Below, in pieces: positions 30,374 through 39,901 of a stretch of 64,000 bases of DNA. The stretch spans positions 1 to 64,000 of the forward strand of contig JAAOZI010000012.1 in assembly GCA_011605865.1 (NCBI GenBank), given 5' to 3'. Position numbers and translations under genes: made by a program. Origin of the DNA: Archaeoglobales archaeon. GTDB lineage: Archaea > Halobacteriota > Archaeoglobi > Archaeoglobales > Archaeoglobaceae. Under the pieces are notes generated by a model. It searched no databases. It was given only the letters and a program-made list of their open reading frames with translations, and was not told the origin of the DNA. The first letter of the stretch is position 1. Each line of letters starts with the position of its first letter.

Positions 30374-31730
30374 ATTCTACAAGGCAGTTCAAGATTGCAA
30401 CGCAAATGTTGCTCCCCCCTCTCGTTCCCTTTGTCGTTATCGATGGTATCTCGAGGCTTGAAATCAGTTGCTTGGATTCTTCAGCATTCACAAAACCAAC
30501 CGGTGTGGCGACGATGAATCTCGGTTTTCTAAATTTTGAAATCTCGTAAAGTGTAATCGCTGCAGAAGGGGAATTTCCTATTCCAACAACACTACCTTCA
30601 ATCAATTTTTCCAAGCTCTTGAGACCAGAAGATGTTTTGGTGTCATCTCCATTTGCAAAATCTACAGCGCAGATAGAGCTAATTCTAAGCCCAAACTTTA
30701 CCATCCTAACATCAACTATAATTCTGCTCCCTTTCTTTATTGCCTCAACACCCTCCCAAGGATCTCCGTTGAACTGTATCGCATCCTTTATACTAGGATC
30801 ACCAGTAGTAGCGATGCACCTTCGCAGAATCTCTTCCCTCAACCCGTCTCCTGGGACTATATTCTTAAGTATTTCCGAACTTCTCTCAACTATCTCCAAT
30901 GCGCCCCTAGTTATCCCACCCATCTTTTTTGCCTCATACTTTCTCGGGGTGAACATCTTTCCGTTTTTAACGATTGTTTCATAATTGGGGATTATTAGAG
31001 TCGTATTCATGTCAACTAAATCGGGGTTTTCCGTCAACTCGCTCACCCTTACTATAGAGATACTCTGCCCCTCACGAAATGCGTTTTTTACAACTCCAAC
31101 AAAAAGATCTCCCCTTTCCTCCATTACAAGCCTTAACGCCCTTCTTAGGTTTTCCTTTCTAGAATAGCTTGAAGGATTGTATATGGCTATTACGAATCCA
31201 CCACGCAGAGCATATAATAGTCTAGATTCTATCACATTCCAAGGAACTAGAAGATCGCTTAGACTTAAAACAACATGATCCCCGCTTATGGGGCAACCTA
31301 GTAAAGCGGAAGATGCACTACTCGCAGTAACTCCAGGAATAACCTCAATTTCGATATCTTCCCCCTTTTTCATCAAAAATTCAAAAACAAATGGCAGAAT
31401 TCCATAAACGCTCGGATCTCCACCGCTCACTAGAGACACAACGCTTTTCTTGGCTAGCTCGACTGCAATTTCAACTCTTTTCATTTCCTCTCTCATCCCA
31501 GTTGTGATCAGTTTTTTACCCTTCGCAAATTCTTCTATTTCTTTAACGTACTTTTCATACCCCACAATATACTCGGATTCCTCTATAGCCTTGAGAGCTT
31601 TTAGGGTTAGAAGTTCCCTTCCGGCTCCTATCCCAACCACGTAGAGCTTACCTCGCGATCGCAATAGTAACACCTCCAAAAACCCTTTTTGGCAACAAAA
31701 GCCTTTTTTCCCTCGCAAAAAACAGTGCAC
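30354..31730 (-). CDS. Fused CbiH (precorrin-3B C17-methyltransferase) - CbiC (precorrin-8 methylmutase)
   Basis: N-half KLYVVGIGAGRELLTLKALKAIEESEYIVGYEKYV...SGGDPSVYG; C-half GDPSIKDAIQFNGDPWEGVEAIKKGSRIIVDVRMVKFGL...IVATPVGFVNAEESKQLI...GTRGGSNICVAILN. Confidence 0.9.
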   Translation of the reverse strand: MHCFLRGKKGFCCQKGFLEVLLLRSRGKLYVVGIGAGRELLTLKALKAIEESEYIVGYEKYVKEIEEFAKGKKLITTGMREEMKRVEIAVELAKKSVVSLVSGGDPSVYGILPFVFEFLMKKGEDIEIEVIPGVTASSASSALLGCPISGDHVVLSLSDLLVPWNVIESRLLYALRGGFVIAIYNPSSYSRKENLRRALRLVMEERGDLFVGVVKNAFREGQSISIVRVSELTENPDLVDMNTTLIIPNYETIVKNGKMFTPRKYEAKKMGGITRGALEIVERSSEILKNIVPGDGLREEILRRCIATTGDPSIKDAIQFNGDPWEGVEAIKKGSRIIVDVRMVKFGLRISSICAVDFANGDDTKTSSGLKSLEKLIEGSVVGIGNSPSAAITLYEISKFRKPRFIVATPVGFVNAEESKQLISSLEIPSITTKGTRGGSNICVAILNCLVEYAGRSD

Positions 31731-32364
31731 AACCTTCTGCTACATTTTTAACACCTATCCTTTTCGCACTTGTTTCAGGTAGATCCATCTTGTTCAGATC
31801 ATCTTTTTTTACAAACAAAAGAGGTTTCCTTAAAGTCTCTGCCACCTTAACTATCGCACTTCCTTCCTTTCCCTCAACAGTGGCTATAACCCTTATATCA
31901 CCTACGCTCAAACCCAACTCTTCAATTGCTTTCTCAATCGCATTCATTATATCATTTTCATTCGCATTTTTCCTAAATCCCACGCCCACGCAAACGCCAT
32001 CCCCAAACTCCATCGAAGTAGTTATAACTGGCTCGATCCCAAGTTGGGACAAAAAGATTGCAACCTCATTCCCATATCTATGACCACCCAGTAAAACGAT
32101 AGCATGCTTCAGAGGTTTATCCAAAACTACCACAGCCGGATCTAGCCACTTGCTTCTTAGATGTTTTGATATTCCACGGATGATAATCCCGGAAGCTATG
32201 TAGGCTACAATACAATCGAATTTCATTAATTCTCGCCATATATCTCTTCTGTAAGTCACAAATTCCACATAATATGCCTTTCTTAGAAAATCAACAATAT
32301 TTTTCAGCTTATCAACATCCTTCTCGAAGCAAAGAACCGCTATACAAATGCGATCTGCCTTCAT
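31648..32364 (-). CDS. cbiG: CbiG-like cobalt-precorrin-5A hydrolase
   Basis: DCIVAYIASGIIIRGISKHLRSKWLDPAVVVLDKPLKHAIVLLGGHRYGNEVA; GVGFRKNANENDIMNAIEKAIEELGL. Confidence 0.9.
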   Translation of the reverse strand: MKADRICIAVLCFEKDVDKLKNIVDFLRKAYYVEFVTYRRDIWRELMKFDCIVAYIASGIIIRGISKHLRSKWLDPAVVVLDKPLKHAIVLLGGHRYGNEVAIFLSQLGIEPVITTSMEFGDGVCVGVGFRKNANENDIMNAIEKAIEELGLSVGDIRVIATVEGKEGSAIVKVAETLRKPLLFVKKDDLNKMDLPETSAKRIGVKNVAEGCALFFAREKRLLLPKRVFGGVTIAIAR

Positions 32365-33040
32365 ACCCTAGCAAAGCTTTACCTATTATTATCACTGCCG
32401 TTCTTCTTATCCCTTCGCTCTTCATCCTATCCACCAATTCTCCAAGCTTGCAGAAGAATTTCTTTTCGTTTTTTTGAGTTGCTCTATAAACAACTGCACA
32501 AGGTTCCTCGAACCCCCTAACTTTCCCTACCTTTTCAACAATGTAATCAATTTTTCCGGCCCCGAGAAGTATCACCAAAGTTAGGGGTAATTTTGCAAGC
32601 TCTTCAAGATAATCCTCTTCGAGGGTGTCTCCCTTTGGTCTTACTATAGCAATCCCGGCAAGATCTGGAGAAGTAAGCTCAACACCCAAACACGCTGAAG
32701 CTGCAAAAACACTGCTGACTCCGGGAATTATCTCGGATTCTATACCTCTTTTTTTCAGCTCTCTTATCTGTTCCCAAAGTGCTCCAAAAACGCTCGGATC
32801 TCCGCTTTGAAGTCTCACAACAGTTTTTCCATCTCTAACAGCTTTTTCGATCAAGTCAATAATTTCTTCTAAACTCATTCCATGGCTGTCAATTTTTTCA
32901 GCCTTAAAGTCATCTAAGGCCTCTCTTTCTATTATAGAGCCAGGATATATTATTACGTCTGCACTTTCAAGCAATTTCCAGGCTTTCACAGTCAAAAGTT
33001 CCTTGTCCCCAGGACCGAATCCCACAAAGTACACTTTCAT
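32312..33040 (-). CDS. cbiF: Cobalt-precorrin-4 (C11)-methyltransferase
   Basis: VYFVGFGPGDKELLTVKAWKLLESADVIIYPGS; VVRLQSGDPSVFGALWEQI. Confidence 0.9.
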   Translation of the reverse strand: MKVYFVGFGPGDKELLTVKAWKLLESADVIIYPGSIIEREALDDFKAEKIDSHGMSLEEIIDLIEKAVRDGKTVVRLQSGDPSVFGALWEQIRELKKRGIESEIIPGVSSVFAASACLGVELTSPDLAGIAIVRPKGDTLEEDYLEELAKLPLTLVILLGAGKIDYIVEKVGKVRGFEEPCAVVYRATQKNEKKFFCKLGELVDRMKSEGIRRTAVIIIGKALLGYEGRSHLYSGSLLREGC

Positions 33041-33624
33041 AATTTCGCAACTACTATGCTGAAATAATCAGCCTTTTCAGGTAATTCTCTTTCTGTTCTT
33101 TCTTCTTCCATGAAAAGTCTTTCGAGAAACCAGAAATTCCTGAACCCCTCACTAACGAGTCTCTCTCCAATCTCTCTTGGATTTTTAGCCTTCATAACAA
33201 CAACAACATCAGGTTTTTTGAATTCTGGAGTTGTTATAAGCATACCTCTCTCTACAAACACTTTTGCCTTTGCCAATGCACTTGAAACACTTGTAATACC
33301 CGGGACTATCTCAACATCATAGTTTGGGTCAAGCCTCAAAACTTCGCGGTACAAATGATGAAACGTGGAATACAGCATCGGATCTCCCAAACAGCAAAAG
33401 GCAACATCATTCTTTTTTTCCACGATTTCTTTTGCAAGATTTTTAGCAACGTCGGAACCTTTTCCCATTTGGAATTCCACGATTCTCGAATTTTTTATGT
33501 CTTTTATCAGTTCATAAGCCATTTTTCCAGGAACTATCACCTCCTCAACCTCCTTAATCACTTCCACAGCCTTGAGGGTGAGCAACTTCTTGTCCCCAGG
33601 ACCTAAACCGACCGCATATAACAT
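33037..33624 (-). CDS. cbiL: Cobalt-factor II (precorrin-2) C20-methyltransferase
   Basis: LYAVGLGPGDKKLLTLKAVEVIKEVEEVIVPGK; FCCLGDPMLYSTFHHLY. Confidence 0.88.
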   Translation of the reverse strand: MLYAVGLGPGDKKLLTLKAVEVIKEVEEVIVPGKMAYELIKDIKNSRIVEFQMGKGSDVAKNLAKEIVEKKNDVAFCCLGDPMLYSTFHHLYREVLRLDPNYDVEIVPGITSVSSALAKAKVFVERGMLITTPEFKKPDVVVVMKAKNPREIGERLVSEGFRNFWFLERLFMEEERTERELPEKADYFSIVVAKL

Positions 33625-33718
33625 GCTACAAATTGCCCTTACGCTAATAAAATTTTTTGTAGTTTTTGTTCCGAAAAGTTTAAATAAAATTACTTTGAAG
33701 TCAAGTCAAGGTGATTGG

Positions 33719-34363
33719 ATGCACATAGCCGAGGGTTTCTTACCTCCACAATGGTGCGCTTTTTGGTACATTTTCTCGACGCCTTTCCTAATCTACGGGG
33801 CGATGAAAATTAAGTCCAAAATTACCAATAGGACGGACAAAGTTCTCCTTGCAGTATCAATCGGGTTTATCTTCGTCTTGTCCGCCATGAAAATGCCCTC
33901 AGTCACCGGAAGTTGTTCACATCCAACTGGGACCGGAATAGCCGTTGTTTTGTTCGGACCGGCGATTACAGCAGTTCTTTCTGCTATAGTTTTACTTTAT
34001 CAAGCTCTACTTCTGGCCCACGGGGGAATAACAACACTCGGAGCAAATATAGCTTCAATGGGAATAATAGGCCCGTTCTTTGGATGGATTGTATATAGAA
34101 TTGCAAAAAAGAATAGGAAAATAGCTGTTTTTGCAGCAACTGCTGTTGCTGACGTGATGACATACGTTGTTACGTCCATACAGCTCGCGTTGGCATTTCC
34201 AGCAACTCAAGAAATTGGAGGTATAATGGAATCTGCAATTCGGTTCCTCGCAGTATTTGCAATCACTCAAATTCCCATTGCAATTCTAGAATCTTTCTTA
34301 GCTGTAGCGGTCTTTGATCAAGTGGTTAAAAGACTTGAAGCAGGAGAGGTGAGTAGGGCTTGA
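33719..34363 (+). CDS. cbiM: Cobalt ECF transporter component CbiM
   Basis: MHIAEGFLPPQWCAFWYIFSTPFLIYG...MKMPSVTGSCSHPTGTGIAVVLFGP. ORF extended to 33572 but the conserved start is MHIAEG at 33719. Confidence 0.95.
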   Translation: MHIAEGFLPPQWCAFWYIFSTPFLIYGAMKIKSKITNRTDKVLLAVSIGFIFVLSAMKMPSVTGSCSHPTGTGIAVVLFGPAITAVLSAIVLLYQALLLAHGGITTLGANIASMGIIGPFFGWIVYRIAKKNRKIAVFAATAVADVMTYVVTSIQLALAFPATQEIGGIMESAIRFLAVFAITQIPIAILESFLAVAVFDQVVKRLEAGEVSRA

Positions 34364-34563
34364 TTTTTGCTCTTTTGAGCTGGATCGGTGCAGATGAGAT
34401 TGCACAGGAGGTAATAAAAGAGATAAATCCAAACTTCGAACCCTGGTTCAATCCAATATTTGAACCAACAGGAGAACTCGAGGGCTTTCTTTTCAGCGTT
34501 CAGGTCGCAATTGGCGCCCTGATCCTAGGATACATCATCGGACGCTTGCATGGAAGACCTTGA
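34360..34563 (+). CDS. cbiN: Cobalt transport protein CbiN
   Basis: 67 aa: GADEIAQEVIKEINPNFEPWFNPIFEPTGELEGFLFSVQVAIGALILGYIIG between cbiM and cbiQ. Confidence 0.92.
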   Translation: MIFALLSWIGADEIAQEVIKEINPNFEPWFNPIFEPTGELEGFLFSVQVAIGALILGYIIGRLHGRP

Positions 34564-35260
34564 GAGAATACAAATTAGGGCTAGAAAACTCATATCGGGA
34601 AATATCAACGTTTACTTTTCTCTTTCAGCCCTTTTGATTGCACTGATTTCTGAAAGAGTTCAGCCAATCTGTATAGTAATTTTTTCACTTCTCTCAGTTT
34701 ATGCGGTTGGAAGAAACTATTTAAAAATTGTTGAAATACCGTTTTTATTTATTTTACCGGGAATTCTAGTTATACTCTTTACCATAGACGGTAAAACTGT
34801 TATCGAGCTATGGATTCTAAGAATCACAGATAAGTCCATCGAATTAGCTATTTCCACGGCTCAGAGAACCGTCGCAACTTTAAGCGTTCTATTCTATCTG
34901 ATTTCAACAACTACGATGCCGGAATTCGTTTCTGCTCTGCGAAAAATTAGGTTACCAAAATTCTTGGCAGAACTGATGTTTCTAAGTTACAGAACAATTC
35001 AAATCCTCTACGGAGAATTGAAAAGATTCGAAACTTCAGCAAAAATTCGACTTGGCTACTCAAACTTTAGAATCTCACTTTTAACGACTTCTTTGTTAGC
35101 AAAAACTTTATTCATAAGGGCAATGGAAAGAGTAGAGAAAACTTCCCTCGCGATGGAACTGAGAGGCGAAGAATTTCCAGAAGTAAATACAAAAAGCAGA
35201 GGATTCTTGCTATCGCTTCTTCTGATTTCTCTAATGGTGTCGATTGCATGCTTGAAGTGA
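34550..35260 (+). CDS. cbiQ: Cobalt ECF transporter T component CbiQ
   Basis: Multi-TM; MFLSYRTIQILYGELKRFETSAKIRLGY...AMELRGEEFPE. Confidence 0.9.
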   Translation: MEDLERIQIRARKLISGNINVYFSLSALLIALISERVQPICIVIFSLLSVYAVGRNYLKIVEIPFLFILPGILVILFTIDGKTVIELWILRITDKSIELAISTAQRTVATLSVLFYLISTTTMPEFVSALRKIRLPKFLAELMFLSYRTIQILYGELKRFETSAKIRLGYSNFRISLLTTSLLAKTLFIRAMERVEKTSLAMELRGEEFPEVNTKSRGFLLSLLLISLMVSIACLK

Positions 35261-36441
35261 AAGATCTTTGGTTTAAGTACGAAAAAGACTACGTTCTCAA
35301 AGGTATAAGCTTCAAGGCAGATAGGGGCGTTACGGTTATAATGGGAAGAAATGGTTCGGGAAAAACGACGCTTCTCCTAAATCTAATTGGGATACTGAAA
35401 CCCGATAGAGGGAAGATTATAATCGACGGGAAAGAACTCAAATATGACAGAAAGAGTCTGAAAGAGTTGAGAAAAAAGGCTACTTTGGTTTTTCAAAATC
35501 CCGATGACCAAATAATCGCCCCAACAGTCTGGCAGGAAGTAGCTTTTGGAGCAAAAAATGCAGGAAAGGATTTTGAAAGACTTTCAAAAGAAGCGATAGA
35601 GATTTGTAACCTAAAAGGATTGGAAAATTTCCCATGCTCGATTTTAAGTGGTGGAATGAAAAAATTACTCACAATAGCTTCAGCTATCGCAATGGACCCC
35701 GAGATAATCCTCATGGATGAACCTACAGCCGGACTCGATGGTGTTGCATTCAGAAAATTAGTAAATATTATAAAAATTCTAAAAGAGAAAGGGAAAACCA
35801 TCCTAATCTCCACCCATGATTACGATCTTGCGAGAGAAGTTGGAGACAAGTTCATTTTCCTAAACGATGGAAAAGTTGTTTACGAAGGTAAAGGGATCAG
35901 AAAAGATATTGCTAGAAAGATAGGCGTGAGGTTGGGGGAGATGGAAGTTAAAAAGACAAAAGATGAAATAATAGGAATCGTATTCTCTAAGTTTAAACCA
36001 AAGGGTGATGAAGTATTTGCAGACATTGGTTGCGGAACTGGAAGCGTTTCTGCATTCTTTGCAAGGTTTGTTAAAAAAGTATACGCTATAGATGAGAATA
36101 AAGAAGCCTACGAGCTTGCTAAGGAAAAATTGAAGAACCTCGAGAACGTTGAAGTGCTCCAAATGAAAGGAGAAGACTTTTTAAAGAAATACGATTGCGA
36201 TTTTGTCTTTTTTGGTGGAACAAGAGATATAGATAAAATGCTTGAGGTCTGTAGAGCCAAAAAGATCGTTGTAAACGCCGCTAGGATTGAAGTAGCGATA
36301 GCTGTAATGAACAAAATGAGGGAACTCGGAATCTTCAAGGAAATGATAATAGCAAACATTTCAAGAAGTTACGAACTGGCAAATGCAACTGCATTTAAAA
36401 GCGAGAACCCCGTATTCATAATCTTTGGCTCAAGAGAATGA
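35248..36441 (+). CDS. Fused CbiO (ECF ATPase) - CbiT (cobalt-precorrin-6B C15-methyltransferase/decarboxylase)
   Basis: N-half Walker A GRNGSGKTTLL, LSGGM, ILMDEPTAGLD; C-half KPKGDEVFADIGCGTGSVSAFFARFVKKVYAIDENKEA is CbiT-like; one continuous 397-aa ORF. Confidence 0.92.
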   Translation: MLEVKDLWFKYEKDYVLKGISFKADRGVTVIMGRNGSGKTTLLLNLIGILKPDRGKIIIDGKELKYDRKSLKELRKKATLVFQNPDDQIIAPTVWQEVAFGAKNAGKDFERLSKEAIEICNLKGLENFPCSILSGGMKKLLTIASAIAMDPEIILMDEPTAGLDGVAFRKLVNIIKILKEKGKTILISTHDYDLAREVGDKFIFLNDGKVVYEGKGIRKDIARKIGVRLGEMEVKKTKDEIIGIVFSKFKPKGDEVFADIGCGTGSVSAFFARFVKKVYAIDENKEAYELAKEKLKNLENVEVLQMKGEDFLKKYDCDFVFFGGTRDIDKMLEVCRAKKIVVNAARIEVAIAVMNKMRELGIFKEMIIANISRSYELANATAFKSENPVFIIFGSRE

Positions 36442-37413
36442 TACTGATACTCCACCGTCAAAGTTAAACTTTGGAAAGTTTCTTCTTTTTGTGTTCATCA
36501 ATCCATGCGCTAAAATTGGTAAAGCTATTGTTGCATCAACGAAAACTTGTACCTTCTTGCTTCTGCAGCTTATCTTACCCCAGCTTATACCTTCCTCAAA
36601 CGTGCAACCACTAAGTCCGCCGAATTGTGGCGAATCCGTTGTTATTTGAATTGCATATTCGTGCCCAGCAACCTCATAGTTTTTGAGTCTCGCAACTACT
36701 TCTGTTTGCTGTATAAAGTTTTTAGGAACTCCGCCACCTATATAGATAACGCCGGTTTTACCTGATTTCGCTACGATCTCCGTTAATTCTTCCACATCTT
36801 TTATTGTATCCACTATACATCTCCTTGATGCTAGAGATGCACCTATACCGATGGAACTGTCAGCAATTGCAGGACAGAAAATCGGCACACCTACATCATA
36901 GGCGGAAATTACGATAGAATCCTCCTTTGCAACTTTTCTTATCTTCTCAGCTATTCTTTCTATTATCTCTCGTGAGGAAAGAACTCCTTCGGTTTCCTCA
37001 AATATCCGGCTAATCATGAAATCTATTTGGTTAAACTCTCTCTCATGGGCAAAAATGTCATATATCCTGTCTATACCTTCCCTAAAAAGTTCCACATCAT
37101 TTGCAAACTCGCTTCCAATGTAGTGCTTGAACCCAAGGGCCTCATGGATATCATGAAAGAGATTGGCTCCGGTCGAAACTAGAACATCAATAAATCTGTT
37201 TCTTATAAGCCAGGATATCACTCTTCTCATTCCTGCTGGAACCATTGCTCCAGCAAGACCCATTAAAATTGTTATCTTTTCTTCTTCAAGCATTTCAAGC
37301 CAGATCTCAAATGCTTCGCCAAGTTTTCTACCTTGAAATCCGGTCTTGCTCATTGACTTTAAAAGATCAAAAAAATTTCTGTCTTTAACTTCTATCGGAG
37401 TTGTAGGAATCAT
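36430..37413 (-). CDS. dys: Deoxyhypusine synthase
   Basis: GLAGAMVPAGMRRVISWLI; VLVSTGANLFHDIHEALGF; YIGGGVPKNFIQQTEVV; EEGISWGKI retains the active-site Lys context. Confidence 0.92.
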   Translation of the reverse strand: MIPTTPIEVKDRNFFDLLKSMSKTGFQGRKLGEAFEIWLEMLEEEKITILMGLAGAMVPAGMRRVISWLIRNRFIDVLVSTGANLFHDIHEALGFKHYIGSEFANDVELFREGIDRIYDIFAHEREFNQIDFMISRIFEETEGVLSSREIIERIAEKIRKVAKEDSIVISAYDVGVPIFCPAIADSSIGIGASLASRRCIVDTIKDVEELTEIVAKSGKTGVIYIGGGVPKNFIQQTEVVARLKNYEVAGHEYAIQITTDSPQFGGLSGCTFEEGISWGKISCRSKKVQVFVDATIALPILAHGLMNTKRRNFPKFNFDGGVSVSFS

Positions 37414-37973
37414 ATAACGAATACAGCTGCTGCCAAGACAGTTGTGTATTCATTTTTACCAACTTCCGCGCTTACAGTAACGTTGAAAGTTTTCGCAGGT
37501 TCGATATCGAATGCTGTCCTTAGCATGTAGGCCGCCATTTCTTCGGCATGTTTCCCCTCTTCGCCATTGCAGAAACCGTGGTACTCTGTAAGGTATCCGT
37601 TTAAATTCGGATTGTCAGGGATTGCAACACCGACGCTTGCAAAGATTCTTTTTCCCGTCTCACAGCTAGTCATTCTTGACATAACACAGAAAACGATCTG
37701 CCCGGGATATAGATCCTTTAATCCTTCCTCCTTTGATACTATCTCGCATCTAGGTGGATAGATACTACTGACTGTCACTAAGTTGAACTTCTCTATTCCT
37801 GCATCCCTTAGTGCGAGTTCAAAGCTCACAAGTGGATCTGGATGTCTCCCAACTCCGCAGGTAAAGAAAACCTTCCTTGGCACTAATCTACTCTCACTGA
37901 CCAATCCAAAGCCCGAAAACTTCATCCCATTATGTTTATACCTATCCAGACTCGACTCAGACATCTCCAACAT
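37410..37973 (-). CDS. pdaD: Pyruvoyl-dependent arginine decarboxylase
   Basis: VSSIYPPRCEIV contains the Ser cleavage/pyruvoyl site; GQIVFCVMSRMTSCETGKRIFASVGVAIP. Confidence 0.92.
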   Translation of the reverse strand: MLEMSESSLDRYKHNGMKFSGFGLVSESRLVPRKVFFTCGVGRHPDPLVSFELALRDAGIEKFNLVTVSSIYPPRCEIVSKEEGLKDLYPGQIVFCVMSRMTSCETGKRIFASVGVAIPDNPNLNGYLTEYHGFCNGEEGKHAEEMAAYMLRTAFDIEPAKTFNVTVSAEVGKNEYTTVLAAAVFVI

Positions 37974-38374
37974 GTCTGTTCACAGAACACTTTAGTATTA
38001 AATGAGTATTTAAGCTTTTCTATTGTCTCTCGCGTGCAAACAGAATCATCTTGCATAAAAGTCATTTAATTCGAAAAAATCCTGTTTTAAACTAAATTGG
38101 TTTTTTTTATTTAATTAAAAAATAGTAATTTAATGTCTCATTTAAATGAACCGAGTTATCCGCAACTCATTTTAAAGCGAAGCAAATTCCAAAAGACTTT
38201 GCTTTTAAAATTTTTTTAAGGAAAGTCCTATAAAAAATCATTCGCTCGGACTTCCAGCCCTCATGAACCCCCCAAATAAAGATTGGATGCAGAATTTCGA
38301 TTTTCTTGAGCTAGAAATTTTGATACTTCGATTCAAAGCAAAAAAATTATATCTTCAAGATTTTCATAACTTTA

Positions 38375-39241
38375 GTGATTGAGAGTTGGGAAGAATATTT
38401 GCTGTTTGAAAAGGAACTGAAATGTTTCGTTGAAAAAGTTGAAGCTAACTCTAAAATAAAGAAAGCCCTAGAGTACGTAATCTACGCTGGAGGTAAGCGA
38501 GCAAGGCCGCTAATAGTTTTAATAAGTGGCAAGATGTGCGGCGGAAATTATGATAGACTAAAAAATCTTGCAATTGCAGTGGAACTGATACATACCGCAA
38601 GCCTTGTACATGATGATATTATTGACCGAGCAAAAAGTAGGAGGAATAGAAAACCATTGCATATAGAATACGACACCGCTTTAGCTCTAGTTTTTGGCGA
38701 TTGGCTTATTTCGAAATCTGTAGAACTTACATCAGTCTATGGTGAAGAAGTAGTTAGGGAATTGGCCAGAGCTGGGGCGATGATGAGTGAAGGCGAAATA
38801 ATGGATTACTATAGCACTAAGGAAGACTTTACCGAAGATGACTATTTTGAATGTATAAAGAAGAAAACTGCTATGCTCTTTGCATATTCAGCAAAAATAG
38901 CCTGCAAGGTTGTATCAAGAGACTCAAAAGCTGCTGAGAAGCTATACGAATATGGTTATAATCTCGGAATAGCTTATCAACTTGTTGACGATCTTCTAGA
39001 GTATCTTAGAGCCTTGAAAGATAAGAGCTCCGAGATAGAATCCATAACTTTGCCACAGATATACGAGAAAAACTTTGGAAAAGATGCTGCAGTCGAAAAA
39101 GTTCTTTCAAAGATAAGAGAGTTCTCAAAAAGAAGTCTCTCTAGTTTGGAATATTTTCCAAACGTCAATGAAAGGAAAAAACTAGAAAAAATAGTTCAAT
39201 ACATGACTGAAGATATTCTAAAAAGCTGCCTACTTTCTTAG
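38375..39241 (+). CDS. Polyprenyl (geranylgeranyl-type) diphosphate synthase family
   Basis: GGKRARPLIVLISGKMCGG, HTASLVHDDIIDRAKSRRNRKPLH, YQLVDDLLEY. Confidence 0.88.
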   Translation: MIESWEEYLLFEKELKCFVEKVEANSKIKKALEYVIYAGGKRARPLIVLISGKMCGGNYDRLKNLAIAVELIHTASLVHDDIIDRAKSRRNRKPLHIEYDTALALVFGDWLISKSVELTSVYGEEVVRELARAGAMMSEGEIMDYYSTKEDFTEDDYFECIKKKTAMLFAYSAKIACKVVSRDSKAAEKLYEYGYNLGIAYQLVDDLLEYLRALKDKSSEIESITLPQIYEKNFGKDAAVEKVLSKIREFSKRSLSSLEYFPNVNERKKLEKIVQYMTEDILKSCLLS

Positions 39242-39865
39242 CTTTTTAAAAAGCCTTTCATTGTTCTTAAGGACATATTGGTAATTCTTAACTCCGGCTC
39301 CCTTTAATATTCTAACTGCGGTCTCGTTCTCTATTATGTCAGAAGGAGAATGCATATCCGTGTTTATAACCAAATCGCAGGAGAATTCCTCTGAAATTCT
39401 CGCAATATGCCCATTCGTTAAACAATGGCCTTTTCTTGCGGAGATTTCTAGATATATACCATTCTCTCTAGCTTTCTCAGCTTCTTCCTCGCCAATAATG
39501 CCCGGATGGGCCAATATATTTATCTCCTCCTCAAGAGCAGAAGAATTCGTACCCGGCAATACCGGTTCGGCAATCGTCTCTCCGTGTACAATCACTATCT
39601 CTGCACCCTCCTTCCAAGCTAGTTCAACGGCTTTTCCTATTAGTTTTGGGGGTACATGGGTAATTTCTACACCTATCAGAAAATCTATCTCGTATTCAAA
39701 CTCTTTAAGCTTCAATAAATTTTTTAGAATTAGCGGTATGGTTGAAAAATCTGCATGGTCTGTAATCGCAACTCCTTCGTTCCCTTTTGCAGCCATTCTT
39801 CTTATTATCTCAGAGGGAATCAATTCTCCGTCGCTGAAAACCGAATGGGTGTGTAGATCGAACAT
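39230..39865 (-). CDS. PHP-domain histidinol-phosphatase-like phosphoesterase
   Basis: MFDLHTHSVFSDGELIPSEIIRRMAAKGNEGVAITDHADF; NTDMHSP. Confidence 0.9.
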   Translation of the reverse strand: MFDLHTHSVFSDGELIPSEIIRRMAAKGNEGVAITDHADFSTIPLILKNLLKLKEFEYEIDFLIGVEITHVPPKLIGKAVELAWKEGAEIVIVHGETIAEPVLPGTNSSALEEEINILAHPGIIGEEEAEKARENGIYLEISARKGHCLTNGHIARISEEFSCDLVINTDMHSPSDIIENETAVRILKGAGVKNYQYVLKNNERLFKKLRK

Positions 39866-39901
39866 GAGAAAAAATTAATACAGAGATAATAATCTTTTCC
39901 C

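Noticed and set aside
38000-38370. AT-rich intergenic region between pdaD and the prenyl synthase
   Set aside because: Looked for repeats, tRNA or ncRNA structure; only simple AT-rich sequence and ordinary promoter-like elements found.
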